62,190 nt of DNA from Candidatus Yaniella excrementigallinarum. GTDB taxonomy: Bacteria; Actinomycetota; Actinomycetes; Actinomycetales; Micrococcaceae. The notes beneath the pieces are model-generated. The model ran no database searches. It worked only from the letters and a program-made list of their open reading frames with translations, and had not been told where the DNA came from. How positions within the stretch are numbered: position 1 is the first letter of the stretch; each line of letters starts with the position of its first letter. The stretch is taken from NCBI GenBank assembly GCA_019113675.1, contig DXHA01000023.1, positions 1 through 62,190 on the forward strand, given 5' to 3'. Below, in pieces: positions 1 through 9,630 of the stretch. A program made the position numbers and the translations under genes.

Positions 1-51
1 CATTCGAGCTAATTGGCCGCCGCCTACTACACCTACTATTGGAAAACTCAC
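1..51 (-). CDS. purK: PurK, 5-(carboxyamino)imidazole ribonucleotide synthase (N-terminal 17 codons only)
   Basis: The window opens inside a minus-strand gene. Reading from a GTG at 51-49 gives 17 residues containing the run VGVVGGGQLARM, the N-terminal ATP-grasp/Rossmann signature of PurK, which carboxylates AIR with ATP and bicarbonate in purine synthesis. The rest lies to the left of the window. No Shine-Dalgarno precedes the GTG. Instead TAGTGT (complement of 58-63) lies six bases upstream, fitting a leaderless transcript. In actinobacteria purK is often next to a gtrA-like gene, which is the divergent neighbour here. Seen: the motif and start. Known: the PurK signature. Only 17 residues are visible, so the call rests on one motif. 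Confidence 0.82.
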   Translation of the reverse strand, partial: MSFPIVGVVGGGQLARM

Positions 52-57
52 GCTTCC

Positions 58-63
58 ACACTA
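58..63 (-). promoter_or_regulatory. -10 element for leaderless purK mRNA
   Basis: TAGTGT on the minus strand, followed by six bases and the GTG start. A -10 hexamer at this distance puts the transcription start on or beside the start codon. Inference from spacing. Confidence 0.4.
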
Positions 64-196
64 GCTTGCTTTCGCTGTTGGCGTGGTTCGATGATGTCAT
101 ACGACACGATGTTATTTGCGCTCTTGTTGCGGTCCGGCATGTAGTGGACCCCAACGGTTAGAGTATCTACGAGCCTGATGCCGGCAAGGAGGACCG

Positions 197-745
197 ATGT
201 TGCATAAGCTATGGGAACGCTTCGTGGCACTGGTAAAGCTACTGTGGCGTGAAATAGCCAAATTCGGTGTTGTTGGTGGCATTGGCTTTTTGATTGATAC
301 CGGAATTTTCCTATGGCTGATCACCGGTCCGATGCAGGAGTCTGCGGTTAAAGCCAAAATCATTGCTACAGCGGTAGCGGTCATATTTTCCTGGGTCGCT
401 AACCGTTATTGGACATTTCGTAACCGGCGTCAATCAAATGTGATTCGCGAGCTCGTATTGTTTTTAATTATGAATGGCTTCGGTGCCGGTATCCAAGCTG
501 GATTTGTATTTATCGCTAAGTACTGGCTTGGCGTTACTTCTGCAAGTGGCATGGTGTTTTTCGGCAATGTCATTGGACTGGGCTTTGCCACGGTCTTCCG
601 GTTTATTTCCTATCGCTTGTGGGTATTTACCGAAACCATTGAGGCTGATCCTCAAGCAGTACATGATCGAGAAGTCTTTACTGGCGCGATCCCACAAGTT
701 CCACCACGATTCGACACTCCAAACGACTCCGATGAACGTGGATAG
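197..745 (+). CDS. GtrA family membrane protein
   Basis: Protein of 182 residues with four hydrophobic segments (about 24-45, 52-72, 85-110 and 118-140), the size and topology of the GtrA/DPMS3-like family. Members are thought to help move or present polyprenyl-linked sugars in cell-surface polysaccharide synthesis. The start is supported by AAGGAGG seven bases upstream. A hydrophilic, Pro- and Asp-rich tail follows the last helix. The gene is divergent from purK and converges on the TIGR03089 gene with two bases between stops. The nearby GT2/DUF5719 glycosylation genes fit an envelope role. The transported lipid cannot be told from sequence. Confidence 0.85.
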   Translation: MLHKLWERFVALVKLLWREIAKFGVVGGIGFLIDTGIFLWLITGPMQESAVKAKIIATAVAVIFSWVANRYWTFRNRRQSNVIRELVLFLIMNGFGAGIQAGFVFIAKYWLGVTSASGMVFFGNVIGLGFATVFRFISYRLWVFTETIEADPQAVHDREVFTGAIPQVPPRFDTPNDSDERG

Positions 746-747
746 TG

Positions 748-1419
748 CTATTGCTGTTCGCCCAGCCGCTCATCTTCGATAATGCGTTGTAGCCCAGTAG
801 CAGCGGAGGTGTCCACTAGTATCACTGGATACGCGCGACGCCATGTGTCAATGACTGTCCACCATGTGGCGGCATCGAGGCGAAGTTTGTCGTTATAAAT
901 AACTGTGCCGGCATCGTGGGACTGCACATATTGTCCTGCAGATGTTTCGGTGCGGGCGTTGCCGATAATGTCGGGAACCGGTAACAGTGGTTGATCTACG
1001 TGCGATAAAACTTCGTCGTCTACATCAACTAATGCTGAGTCCACATCGCTATGGTGTGTGACAAATATTTCTGCTGGCTGTGCAAGGTAGTGATCTGGCC
1101 GGTCGGTCAAAATGGCATCGGCTTGGGAAGCTTCGGTCACGAATTCCAGATCGCACCACGCGGCACCTAGTACTAGCGCCAATGAGCGCCACGTGACCGG
1201 TAAATCTACCAAGAGAGTATCAGACGCTACGGTGCCATAGGAGTCAATCAGATGTGTCATTTTGGTGGCCCAGTTAATGGTTACCCGTCCAGAAAGCTCC
1301 ACTCGGTCGGCCTCTGAGTACTGAATAATTGCTGGTCTGGCAGAGGCTGCGAGGTGCTCGATGAGGTTGACTCCGGGGTTTAATGGCTGGTTTGAGGGTA
1401 TGGGGTTCAGCGAAATCAT
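748..1419 (-). CDS. TIGR03089 family protein (short adenylate-forming-like domain)
   Basis: Protein of 223 residues resembling the actinobacterial TIGR03089 family, a short relative of the N-terminal part of acyl-CoA synthetases. The segment around residues 60-95 (DTLLVDLPVTWRSLALVLGA) is typical. No AMP-binding P-loop (SGTTG-like) and no C-terminal lid domain are present, so it is unlikely to be a complete ligase. Start ATG has AAAGGA just upstream on the minus strand. It converges on gtrA and is divergent from whiB. The function of this family is unknown to me; the association with envelope glycosylation loci is conserved in actinobacteria as I recall it. Confidence 0.75.
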   Translation of the reverse strand: MISLNPIPSNQPLNPGVNLIEHLAASARPAIIQYSEADRVELSGRVTINWATKMTHLIDSYGTVASDTLLVDLPVTWRSLALVLGAAWCDLEFVTEASQADAILTDRPDHYLAQPAEIFVTHHSDVDSALVDVDDEVLSHVDQPLLPVPDIIGNARTETSAGQYVQSHDAGTVIYNDKLRLDAATWWTVIDTWRRAYPVILVDTSAATGLQRIIEDERLGEQQ

Positions 1420-1566
1420 GGGGTCCTTTTGACGACAACGGTGTTGCTGTCTAGGCTAGCCACTTCGAAGTATCACCGCAGGTGGGAGTCCAGAGGCTGG
1501 ATATGCTACCACCTGATACTTGGCTGTGAATTGACTGGTAGACCAGGGATCTGCCCGCATCTGGGC

Positions 1567-1596
1567 TTGACTAACGACAAGTTACACCGGTGTAAT
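1567..1596 (+). promoter_or_regulatory. Putative whiB promoter with palindromic operator
   Basis: TTGACT (1567-1572) and TGTAAT (1591-1596) are separated by 18 bases. The perfect 14-base palindrome TTACACCGGTGTAA (1582-1595) covers the spacer end and the -10. This looks like a promoter with an overlapping repressor site. It lies about 110 bases upstream of the chosen whiB start. The cognate regulator is not identifiable. Confidence 0.5.
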
Positions 1597-1706
1597 TAGA
1601 AAGCAGTACAATAGATTACTTACCGCAGCGATGAGGCGCGCTCAACGTGTGTCTGATTCAATATCGGACTACAATTGCGCCCGATGGGAATTCAGGAAAG
1701 GGACCT

Positions 1707-2240
1707 ATGGACAATGCACAACGGTCGAAGCACCCCGGCCGCGAAAGCCAATCCGTAACTCGCAGTGGACGAGAAGTTCCTAATGACTGGTTCGTAGACC
1801 CGGCTGATCCTAGTGCCGCTAAAGGTCTCAATACGTCGCCAGATGATCGGGCCACTGCTTATCTGGCCGCTCATGAAGCCATGGTCGATTTGACCAATGA
1901 ATCTACCCATAATGCCACGGTTACTGCTTTGCATCCGGGCATCGAGGTGGATAATACCGCACCAGAAGCCACCGAAGTGTGGCTGGGTATACCCGGATTT
2001 GGTGACACCGCTGACGACGGACAGTTGGCCTGGCAAGCCGATGCCCTATGTGCCCAAACTGATCCGGAAGCGTTCTTTCCGGAAAAGGGTGGCTCCACCC
2101 GCGACGCAAAAAAGGTGTGCGGAGCCTGCACGGTAAAAGAACAATGTTTGGAATATGCGCTCGCCAATGACGAACGCTTTGGCATCTGGGGCGGTATGTC
2201 TGAACGTGAACGTCGTCGTCTACGCAAGAAGTCGTCCTAA
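1707..2240 (+). CDS. WhiB family Fe-S transcriptional regulator (WhmD/WhiB2-like)
   Basis: Protein of 177 residues whose C-terminal third is a WhiB domain. Cys115, Cys138, Cys141 and Cys147 (C-x22-C-x2-C-x5-C) would bind a [4Fe-4S] cluster. The GIWGG turn is at 159-163, followed by a basic Arg/Lys-rich tail. WhiB proteins act with the primary sigma factor; WhmD/WhiB2 members control septation. The N-terminal 110 residues are hydrophilic and look disordered. An in-frame ATG-less upstream extension to 1647 is possible, but AGGAAAGGGA just before ATG 1707 decides the start. Neighbours GT2, DUF5719 and DUF3499 match the usual whiB2 locus. The glycosyltransferase gene starts three bases after the stop. 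Confidence 0.9.
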   Translation: MDNAQRSKHPGRESQSVTRSGREVPNDWFVDPADPSAAKGLNTSPDDRATAYLAAHEAMVDLTNESTHNATVTALHPGIEVDNTAPEATEVWLGIPGFGDTADDGQLAWQADALCAQTDPEAFFPEKGGSTRDAKKVCGACTVKEQCLEYALANDERFGIWGGMSERERRRLRKKSS

Positions 2241-2243
2241 CCG

Positions 2244-5200
2244 TTGGCTCAGTACCACATCACCGGGATTTTCGTTCTTACGGACCCGGCAGCAGCTACC
2301 ACCGAGGTTTTTACGGCCGCTCTGCAAGGTCAGGTCGGTTTAGACACCGCGGTGGTGGTGACGTCGCCAAATGTGGACGAAGCGATATTAGATAACTTAG
2401 AAAAACTTTTCGACGAAGCCGACCTGGAATACCAGCACATCGTGCACCGCGAAGGCCAAACCTTGGCGGCCGAGCTTGCCGCAGTCGTAGCGGATGCACA
2501 AGAGTCCGCCCGACAAGCAGGCGCACAATCCTGGTTATGGTTCCTTACAGAAGACGGCGTGGTGGCCAACGACGCTTTGGCCAATCAACTCAAGGCTGTA
2601 GAGGTTTCGCCATCGGTAGCCATAGCAGGGGCGAAGCACCTCTCGGATCGGCACCTGCTCAACGTAGGACTGACCGTAGCCCATAACGGCGACGTGCTGA
2701 CGATGATCGAACCCGGTGAGATGGACCAGGGCCAATACGATCACCGCACTGATACTTTTGCCGTAGCGCTATCGGGTATGCTGATCAAATCCGAGGTATG
2801 GACTGATCTGGGCGGTCTTGATCCCTTAACGCCCAAACTTGTTCAGGACGTCGACCTTTGTTGGCGCACCCGACTTGCAGGACACCGTGTGGCCGTGGTG
2901 CCTACAGCAGAAGTTCAACATGCCTCCGCCACCGAGCAACCCCCTGTAGCTGATGCTTGGGCTGCCGCACGATGGCTGCGGCTCAAACACACCGGGTTCT
3001 TCGGACTGGTGGGTGGATGGTTATGGGGTGTGCTGGCTACCCTGGGCGTGCTTATTGCTGGCCTATTCGTCAAAGACCCTGCAACCGGACTTGCTCAGGC
3101 CCGTGGAATTGTTCGCACCCTAAGCCGACCGTTTACGCTGTTAAAATCACGGAAGGCAGCTCGGGTTACCCGAACGCGTTCCTATGATGCGATTACCGAA
3201 TTGCGACCATCGCGTTCCAGAGTGCGTGACTACCGGCGCTCGGTGCTGGAAATATCGGAGCCAGACCGCGTTATTGGAGATGGCACAGGTAGCTCACTAA
3301 CGCCACAACAAGCCACCGGTGGGCATGACGATTTTGAAGAGCTAGCCACCCCGGAACGTAATTGGGTTGGTATCGGCGCGGTAACTTTAGTGGTGGTTTT
3401 CGGCGCTATAGCACTGTTGGGTATGCGCCATCTTCTCGGGGCGCCGGCCTTGGCCGGAGGCAACCTGTTACCGGTGACCGATGAACTGTCTGCACTGTTT
3501 TCCAAGGCAGCTAGCGGCTGGTCCTATGCTGGGGCGGGCGCACCTGGCTATGACGGACCGTTCGGTTGGCTCCTAGTGTTATTTGGGTTGACCGGTAACG
3601 CCTCAACCGTACTGGTGTGGATCTGGATCCTCGCGCTGCCACTGGCAGGCTTCGGCGCCTGGATGCTGGCTGGTGCCATAACTTCTTCACGCTATGTGCG
3701 CTTTGCCGCCGGTCTCGTCTGGGCTGCAGCCCCGGTTATACTCACTGCCATTTCCGAAGGACGCTTCGGCGGCGTCTTGGTTCATTTGGCCTTGCCATGG
3801 TTCGTGTTCGCGCTACTACACGCCATCGGTTATCGAGCCGATGATATCGACTTATTTCGCAAACTTCGCACGGATCGTTCCCAGCCACCAAGCCCGGTGC
3901 TATTTGGACGAAAAGCGCCTGATCGCTACGCGGCCATGTCGTTAACTGCTGCTGCCTGGTTGGCGATCCTGTTGGCAATTATCACGGCCGTTGCGCCATC
4001 AATGTTTGTACCACTGACCGTAGGCATCATAGTGGTTGCCGTGGTAATGCGTTCCCGTGCCAAAGTGTTGTGGTGGACTCCGCTACTTGCTGCCGCTACC
4101 CTGCTGCCAGCGGTGGTTAGCCACAAAACCGATTTGCGTGCAATTTTTGCCGATCCAGGAGCACCGGCTGGTTTTGATCCGGCGCCGGCATGGCAGATGC
4201 TCCTCGGCCTCCCGCACGACACAATGTTTGATACTGGTTTGGCAGAACTGCCATGGTTGGATTTTGCATCCGCCAGCCTGCCGTGGACCGGGATATTTAT
4301 TGGCGTAGTTACCGGTCCACTACTTGTAGCAGCCATTATTGGCGCGATCGCCCCCGGTATCGGCGGCAACTTGGCTAGAGCGGGCCTTCTCACAGGGTTT
4401 ATCGGGCTCATCGCTGCGATCGTTAACGCAAATATAGTTTTCGCCGTGGATCAAACCGGACAGACGGTGGCACTATCCACTATGCCTGCCATATCGCTAA
4501 GCTGGATTGGGTGGCTTACCGCCGGTATCGTCGGCATCAACTATCTCACCGCAGAAAAATCCGAATTACGCATTACCGGCACGGCCACTCATTTGCAGGC
4601 CGGATGGCCCGCACGCACTGCTACAACAATTCTTGTCCTTACCGGCGTAGTCTCAACGGCCGTTTGGCTTACCCCACGTTTGATCTCGAATGAAGCGCTG
4701 ACGCAAGCGCGCTCGGCTGCTCAACAAGAGCGAAAAGTCGCTGCAGCACTAGACTCCACCGATGCAGAGCCCAGCGAGACGGAAACCGACCGCTCAGCAA
4801 ATGACGACGCAAGCCTGGGGCAACCCACTGGCGTGCCTGCCGTCTCGGCAGTCAAGCAATATGCTCTACCGGCAACGGCAGTAGATGCAGCACGGTCTGA
4901 ATTACAAACCCGTACGTTGGTGATCACCAGGACATCCGAAGGTATCCGGGCCCATTTAATCTCAGGACAAGGCACCATGCTTGACGATATGACCGGTACC
5001 TGGACGTCACGTACGGTCACCGGTGGTCTATTTGACCCGCAAACTGCTCCGGCAGATGACGCCGATAATGTCCTGCGTACCGTAGCAGCTCAACTTACCT
5101 CCGGTGCCGAGGCCGATCCACGTCCGGCCCTGGATGCCTTAGGTGCCGGCTTCATTGTGCTCACCGATCCGGCTGGCACCGAAACCACGCTGGCCGCTGG

Positions 5201-5720
5201 TATTGACGCGGCACCAGGGATGGCATCAGTGGGCCACTCAAGTGCTGGATGGCTGTGGCGGGTGCTTCCTGCAGATACTGAACCTCAGGATGACGATGCC
5301 ACACAGACCGGAATAGAAGTACTCACCCAACAGGGTCCGACCAAGCCTCGAGGTACCGCCACCGCCCGGGCCCGGATTGTTGAAGATGGCGCTACTGTAG
5401 CCATTGCCGCTTCGGAGCCTGACGGCTCGATTGACGTTCAGCTCAACGAGGCAGATACGCCACGACAACTAGTACTGGCTGAACGCGCCAATCCTGGATT
5501 TCATGCATATCTTGACGGAAAAGAACTTGACGCCACGGTCACCGACCAAGAATGGGTGCAAGCCTTCGAACTACCAGAAACCGGGGGCAAACTGACCGTA
5601 GAATACGCACCAGCCGCAGGTTCCTGGCTATGGTGGATCCCTGGTGTGCTGGCAATCATCACCTTATTATTAGGTATCCCCGCCCCGGCTCGTCGCACCA
5701 CACGGAGGGGACATGACTGA
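2244..5720 (+). CDS. Large membrane glycosyltransferase, family 2 catalytic domain plus polytopic C-terminal part
   Basis: Protein of 1158 residues. Residues 1-230 are a GT-A (GT2) domain with an acidic EDG triplet near 102-104, in the place of the metal-binding motif, and a QDVDLCWR segment near 200 typical of the acceptor/base region. A hydrophobic helix at about 255-275 is followed by a linker and roughly ten membrane segments (about 375-820). An exported hydrophilic domain (about 830-1130) and a final helix at about 1135-1150 complete it. Known actinobacterial homologues sit beside whiB2 and DUF5719 and probably build arabinomannan/galactan-type envelope sugars; substrate unknown. The TTG start is three bases after the whiB stop, suggesting translational coupling. 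The end overlaps DUF5719 by eight bases. Confidence 0.82.
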   Translation: MAQYHITGIFVLTDPAAATTEVFTAALQGQVGLDTAVVVTSPNVDEAILDNLEKLFDEADLEYQHIVHREGQTLAAELAAVVADAQESARQAGAQSWLWFLTEDGVVANDALANQLKAVEVSPSVAIAGAKHLSDRHLLNVGLTVAHNGDVLTMIEPGEMDQGQYDHRTDTFAVALSGMLIKSEVWTDLGGLDPLTPKLVQDVDLCWRTRLAGHRVAVVPTAEVQHASATEQPPVADAWAAARWLRLKHTGFFGLVGGWLWGVLATLGVLIAGLFVKDPATGLAQARGIVRTLSRPFTLLKSRKAARVTRTRSYDAITELRPSRSRVRDYRRSVLEISEPDRVIGDGTGSSLTPQQATGGHDDFEELATPERNWVGIGAVTLVVVFGAIALLGMRHLLGAPALAGGNLLPVTDELSALFSKAASGWSYAGAGAPGYDGPFGWLLVLFGLTGNASTVLVWIWILALPLAGFGAWMLAGAITSSRYVRFAAGLVWAAAPVILTAISEGRFGGVLVHLALPWFVFALLHAIGYRADDIDLFRKLRTDRSQPPSPVLFGRKAPDRYAAMSLTAAAWLAILLAIITAVAPSMFVPLTVGIIVVAVVMRSRAKVLWWTPLLAAATLLPAVVSHKTDLRAIFADPGAPAGFDPAPAWQMLLGLPHDTMFDTGLAELPWLDFASASLPWTGIFIGVVTGPLLVAAIIGAIAPGIGGNLARAGLLTGFIGLIAAIVNANIVFAVDQTGQTVALSTMPAISLSWIGWLTAGIVGINYLTAEKSELRITGTATHLQAGWPARTATTILVLTGVVSTAVWLTPRLISNEALTQARSAAQQERKVAAALDSTDAEPSETETDRSANDDASLGQPTGVPAVSAVKQYALPATAVDAARSELQTRTLVITRTSEGIRAHLISGQGTMLDDMTGTWTSRTVTGGLFDPQTAPADDADNVLRTVAAQLTSGAEADPRPALDALGAGFIVLTDPAGTETTLAAGIDAAPGMASVGHSSAGWLWRVLPADTEPQDDDATQTGIEVLTQQGPTKPRGTATARARIVEDGATVAIAASEPDGSIDVQLNEADTPRQLVLAERANPGFHAYLDGKELDATVTDQEWVQAFELPETGGKLTVEYAPAAGSWLWWIPGVLAIITLLLGIPAPARRTTRRGHD

Positions 5721-7434
5721 TAAAGAAAAACCCAATGACGTCGAACACTCCGAAACTAATAGTGCGGATTCAGCAATCACCCAACGTGCGCGACGCCGCG
5801 AAGCCGCTCTACGTCGGCTTGGTGCCACCGGCCCATCCAAACGCGGCGCGATCGGATTAGGTATCGGTGCGGTCGTAGCCGTGGCCGCAATAACTACGGT
5901 AGGCAGCCTGTGGGCGGCACCGTCACCAGATATGGATACCGCAGCTCGCGCGGCTGATTTACCGGCTACCGATACCCTCAGCGTATGCCCGGGAATTCCG
6001 AAGCTGCCCAAAGGCTCGGACGACGGCGCCGATCTGGAATTTTCGGCAGAATCCTCCGATGCCGTCTCAGCGCTAACAGTTACGGCCGCATCCGATCTGG
6101 CCGGCAACATTCCTGGCATCACGTATTACGCAACAAAAGCCGATCCAGATAAACAGCCCTCGGCAACCGAAATTACCGACGCCCTAGACGAAGAGATTCA
6201 ACAAGGCCCACCGGCCACCGCTGCCGAGGACGGTACAGTAACCAAACGTGCCGACTATGATGTTGTCTCGGAACCGGATAAACATGGTTACCCCATTGCA
6301 CTATCCACCCAGCCCGTGGGCGGTACTCCCGGTGTCGGGGCAGGTACAGTACAGTACGCTGCCACCGATGGTGACCTGGCCGGCATGGCCACAGCTGCTT
6401 GCACACCGGCGGCTCATGAACACTGGCTGCCCGGGGCCACAACCACCACCGGCACAACCGCGGTACTGACGGTGACCAACCCATCTTCGACCAACTCTAC
6501 GGTCAACCTCGATGTCTTTGACCAAGACGGTCCGGTCGACTCGTCTGGTGCATCCGGTATAGTACTAGCGCCGGGCCAAACGCGATCAATGCTCGTCGCT
6601 GGGCTTGCCCCGCGTCAAGAATCCGTTGCCGTACAAGTTTCTAGCTCTGGTGGCCCTGTGACCGCCGATATTCAGCAGAATAGGCTTGACGGTATTGTAC
6701 CGGCTGGAGTCGACACACTACAGTCAGCCACCCCCGGAACCGACCTTGTGATACCCGGGGTAGAAATATCCGATGAGGCTCAGGACATCGCCGATAGTTC
6801 CGGTTTAGACGACCAAACTCCAGCACTGCATGTCGCTTCCACTGGTTCTGGGGCTTCAGCAACCATTACCCTGCGTGGCCCCGATGGGCCTATCGAATTG
6901 CCTAGTGAAGCCTCGGCCATTGACGTGGCACCTGGAGCCACCACAACCATCGATCTGGCGGATGTAAAACCTGGAACCTACGCAGTAGAAATCGAATCTG
7001 ACGCTAACGTGGTGGCCTCGGCTACGACGGTAGCGCACAATACCGCCGCCGATAACGAAGACGCAACTGGCAATACGTCTGCGGTTGATGCTGCCTATAT
7101 GCCTTCCACCAAACCAATTCGCGGCGAAACCATGGTTGCTCTGCCAGCATTGGCTGACCCGGAGGCTAAGCTAGTTCTCACCTCAGCCCAAGATGCCGAG
7201 GTGAGCATCACTCCGGTGGATTCTAAAGGTAAACGCGGAGAACCATTCACTCAAGAGCTCGCGGCTGATACCGCTGTCACCGTCGATAAAGATGCTGACA
7301 GCTACCTACTGGAGACTGGGTCCAATGATGTCCACGCAGGTGTGATGATCGATTCCTCAGCAGGCATCTCGACGCTGCCTGTCAACACGGTCAGCGAAAC
7401 AGGATCGGGTTTACCGGTACGAGTAGGCTATTAA
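5713..7434 (+). CDS. DUF5719 family exported protein
   Basis: Protein of 573 residues, overlapping the glycosyltransferase stop, with GGAGGGGAC before its ATG. A basic N-terminus rich in Arg is followed by one hydrophobic helix at about 42-68 and a long Ala/Thr/Asp-rich extracytoplasmic region made of beta-sandwich-like repeats (VTNPSSTNSTVNLDVFDQDG near 255-275 is characteristic). This matches DUF5719 proteins that accompany large GT2 enzymes in actinobacteria. It is probably a membrane-anchored partner of the upstream glycosyltransferase. No catalytic motif was seen. Function is inferred from position only. Confidence 0.78.
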   Translation: MTDKEKPNDVEHSETNSADSAITQRARRREAALRRLGATGPSKRGAIGLGIGAVVAVAAITTVGSLWAAPSPDMDTAARAADLPATDTLSVCPGIPKLPKGSDDGADLEFSAESSDAVSALTVTAASDLAGNIPGITYYATKADPDKQPSATEITDALDEEIQQGPPATAAEDGTVTKRADYDVVSEPDKHGYPIALSTQPVGGTPGVGAGTVQYAATDGDLAGMATAACTPAAHEHWLPGATTTTGTTAVLTVTNPSSTNSTVNLDVFDQDGPVDSSGASGIVLAPGQTRSMLVAGLAPRQESVAVQVSSSGGPVTADIQQNRLDGIVPAGVDTLQSATPGTDLVIPGVEISDEAQDIADSSGLDDQTPALHVASTGSGASATITLRGPDGPIELPSEASAIDVAPGATTTIDLADVKPGTYAVEIESDANVVASATTVAHNTAADNEDATGNTSAVDAAYMPSTKPIRGETMVALPALADPEAKLVLTSAQDAEVSITPVDSKGKRGEPFTQELAADTAVTVDKDADSYLLETGSNDVHAGVMIDSSAGISTLPVNTVSETGSGLPVRVGY

Positions 7435-7484
7435 AAAACATCTAGCCACGCCCAACTCTTGGGACGCTATTTCGGCACGTACGG

Positions 7485-7490
7485 TAGACT
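7485..7490 (+). promoter_or_regulatory. -10 element for leaderless DUF3499 mRNA
   Basis: TAGACT followed by eight bases and the GTG start; no Shine-Dalgarno is present. The spacing suggests transcription starts at or next to the start codon. Confidence 0.35.
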
Positions 7491-7498
7491 ATCTTGCT

Positions 7499-7882
7499 GT
7501 GGGAACTCAACGACTATGCACCAAAACCGCTTGCTCAAAACCAGCTGCAGCGACACTGACATTTAACTACGCCGACTCGACCGTAGTACTGGGTCCCATG
7601 TCGCAACGAGCCGAACCGCATGCCCACGATCTGTGTGCCCAACATGCCCAGCAGTTCACCGTACCGGTGGGCTGGGAACTATTGCAGCTCACCGATGACC
7701 TCAATGAGGACCCCAACGATCTGCTGGCTGTGGCCAACGCTGTTAATACCCCCGACGCTGTCGAAGAACCCGCTGATGCCAGCTCAGGCACCATCCAACA
7801 GGTAGACCGTTCTGTGGCACCAACACGGCCAACACCGATGTCAGGAAAACACGCCGGGTTACGGGTCATTCGCCCCGAATAA
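7499..7882 (+). CDS. DUF3499 family protein
   Basis: Small protein of 127 residues. The N-terminus holds CTKTACSKPAAATLTFNYAD (residues 6-25) and later HDLCAQHAQQFTVPVGWE (about 43-60), the conserved Cys/His pattern of DUF3499. These could bind zinc (Cys6, Cys11, Cys46, His49), but metal binding is my inference. The second half is acidic and variable. In mycobacteria the homologue lies in the same whiB2 neighbourhood. The start is GTG with no ribosome-binding site but with a -10 hexamer eight bases before it. Function unknown. Confidence 0.85.
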   Translation: MGTQRLCTKTACSKPAAATLTFNYADSTVVLGPMSQRAEPHAHDLCAQHAQQFTVPVGWELLQLTDDLNEDPNDLLAVANAVNTPDAVEEPADASSGTIQQVDRSVAPTRPTPMSGKHAGLRVIRPE

Positions 7883-7902
7883 CCCAACGAATAGTGTGAC
7901 CT

Positions 7903-7946
7903 GGGGTTGCGCTTTGTAACCGGGGTTGCGGTTAACCAAGTAGGCT
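7903..7946 (+). promoter_or_regulatory. ahcY promoter region with direct repeats
   Basis: Two copies of GGGGTTGCG (7903-7911 and 7922-7930), offset by 19 bases, precede TAGGCT (7941-7946). That hexamer stands seven bases before the ahcY ATG, and no Shine-Dalgarno is visible. The layout suggests a leaderless promoter with a possible activator site in the -35 zone. No SAH riboswitch could fit in this 71-base gap. Confidence 0.4.
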
Positions 7947-7953
7947 TAACCCT

Positions 7954-9495
7954 ATGACTATTTCGCCCAGCATAGACCCGGCTTTTTCAAACCAAACTAC
8001 CGTTCCAGACGCGGATTTTGCCTTCGCAATCCGAGATATTAGCCTGCACGAAGCTGGCCGCCACCAGATACGGCTCGCTGAGCACGAAATGCCAGGCCTG
8101 ATGGCACTGCGCGAACAATACGGTGGATCACAGCCACTCAAAGGTGCCCGTATTGCCGGTTCCTTACACATGACGGTTCAAACCGCTGTGCTTATCGAAA
8201 CTTTAACAGCATTGGGTGCCGAAGTGCGGTGGGCATCATGCAATATTTTCTCCACCCAGGATGAAGCCGCTGCCGCAGTTGTGGTCGGTAATGGCACCGC
8301 AGAAAAGCCGGCAGGTGTGCCGGTATTTGCCTGGAAAAATGAAACCTTGGAACAGTACTGGTGGGCTGCCGAACAAATTTTCTTGTGGCCAGGCGCTGCC
8401 CAAGATCCCGCTGTTGGCGCAAATATGATTCTCGATGACGGCGGCGACGCCACCCTGCTGGTGCATAAAGGCGTGGAATTTGAAGGCGTCGGTATGGTGC
8501 CAGCAGCTAGTGAAGAGGACCCGGATGAGTACAAAGTTATTTTGCAGACTTTGCGCAAATCTCTAGAAACCGATGGCCAGCGTTGGACTCGTGTTGCCAA
8601 GAATCTGCGCGGTGTTACCGAAGAAACTACAACCGGTGTGCTGCGCTTGAGTCAAATGTTTGAGGCCGGAGAACTGCTATTCCCTGCCATTAACGTCAAC
8701 GACTCAGTGACAAAATCAAAATTCGATAATAAATACGGGATACGCCACTCACTGCCGGATGGCATAATGCGCGGAACCGATGTGCTTATTGGCGGAAAGA
8801 CCGCCGTTGTCGCTGGTTATGGGGATGTCGGTAAGGGTGCAGCAGATGCGCTTGCCGGTCAAGGCGCACGCGTCATCATCGCTGAAATTGATCCAATTAT
8901 TGCGTTGCAGGCCGCCATGGATGGTTATCAGGTCGCACGGTTGGATGACGTCGTCGACACTGGCGATATCTTTATCACAACCACCGGTGGTCGTGACATC
9001 ATCATGGCTGATCACATGCTGTCGATGAAGGATAAAGCCATCATTGGCAATGTGGGGCATTTTGACAATGAAATCGATATGGCTGGTTTGGCACAAATAC
9101 CCGGCGTTGAAAAAATTGAGATCAAGCCTCAGGTACACGAATGGGTCTTCGACAAAGGCACCGCTACACAGCGTTCCATCATTGTGCTTTCCGAAGGTCG
9201 CCTCCTCAACCTGGGCAATGCTACCGGACACCCATCGTTTGTCATGTCCGCTTCGTTCACCAATCAGGTCATTGCTCAGATCGAGTTGTTCAATGCCAAA
9301 GGTGGTACTGGTTCGATCACCGGCAAAACGTATGACATCGGCGTACATGTCTTACCGAAACTGCTGGACGAACAGGTAGCCCGGTTACATTTGGACGCAT
9401 TGGGCGTGCAATTGACTGAACTGACAAAGACCCAGGCCGAATATCTTGGTGTTGATATAGCTGGCCCGTATAAACCAGAGCACTACCGCTACTAG
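7954..9495 (+). CDS. ahcY: Adenosylhomocysteinase
   Basis: Hydrolyses S-adenosylhomocysteine to adenosine and homocysteine in the activated-methyl cycle, in the cytoplasm. The 513-residue protein is a little longer than typical actinobacterial members because of a 15-20 residue N-terminal lead. The substrate domain precedes the NAD-binding motif [12 protein letters not shown] at about 286-297. VGHFDNEID lies near 366-374, and the family C-terminal KPEHYRY, whose Lys and Tyr reach the partner subunit's NAD, ends the chain. The ATG follows a -10 hexamer by seven bases. A terminator-like hairpin follows the stop. It probably forms its own transcript. Confidence 0.97.
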   Translation: MTISPSIDPAFSNQTTVPDADFAFAIRDISLHEAGRHQIRLAEHEMPGLMALREQYGGSQPLKGARIAGSLHMTVQTAVLIETLTALGAEVRWASCNIFSTQDEAAAAVVVGNGTAEKPAGVPVFAWKNETLEQYWWAAEQIFLWPGAAQDPAVGANMILDDGGDATLLVHKGVEFEGVGMVPAASEEDPDEYKVILQTLRKSLETDGQRWTRVAKNLRGVTEETTTGVLRLSQMFEAGELLFPAINVNDSVTKSKFDNKYGIRHSLPDGIMRGTDVLIGGKTAVVAGYGDVGKGAADALAGQGARVIIAEIDPIIALQAAMDGYQVARLDDVVDTGDIFITTTGGRDIIMADHMLSMKDKAIIGNVGHFDNEIDMAGLAQIPGVEKIEIKPQVHEWVFDKGTATQRSIIVLSEGRLLNLGNATGHPSFVMSASFTNQVIAQIELFNAKGGTGSITGKTYDIGVHVLPKLLDEQVARLHLDALGVQLTELTKTQAEYLGVDIAGPYKPEHYRY

Positions 9496-9515
9496 CACAC
9501 CAGATTTTTGATATT

Positions 9516-9555
9516 GCCCTGGCAGTAGGGGTTTTCCCTTCGCCGGGGCCCTTTT
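9516..9555 (+). terminator. Rho-independent-type terminator after ahcY
   Basis: GCCCTGGC (9516-9523) pairs with GCCGGGGC (9542-9549), with one G-U, and an inner AGGG/CCCT stem closes on a GTTTT loop. CCTTTT follows. Confidence 0.6.
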
Positions 9556-9630
9556 GGGTGACACTGGCTGATGTTAGCGTGTTAGACACTTGGAGTAGTC
9601 GTCCAACCGTTTGGGTGCAAGGAGCTTCTC

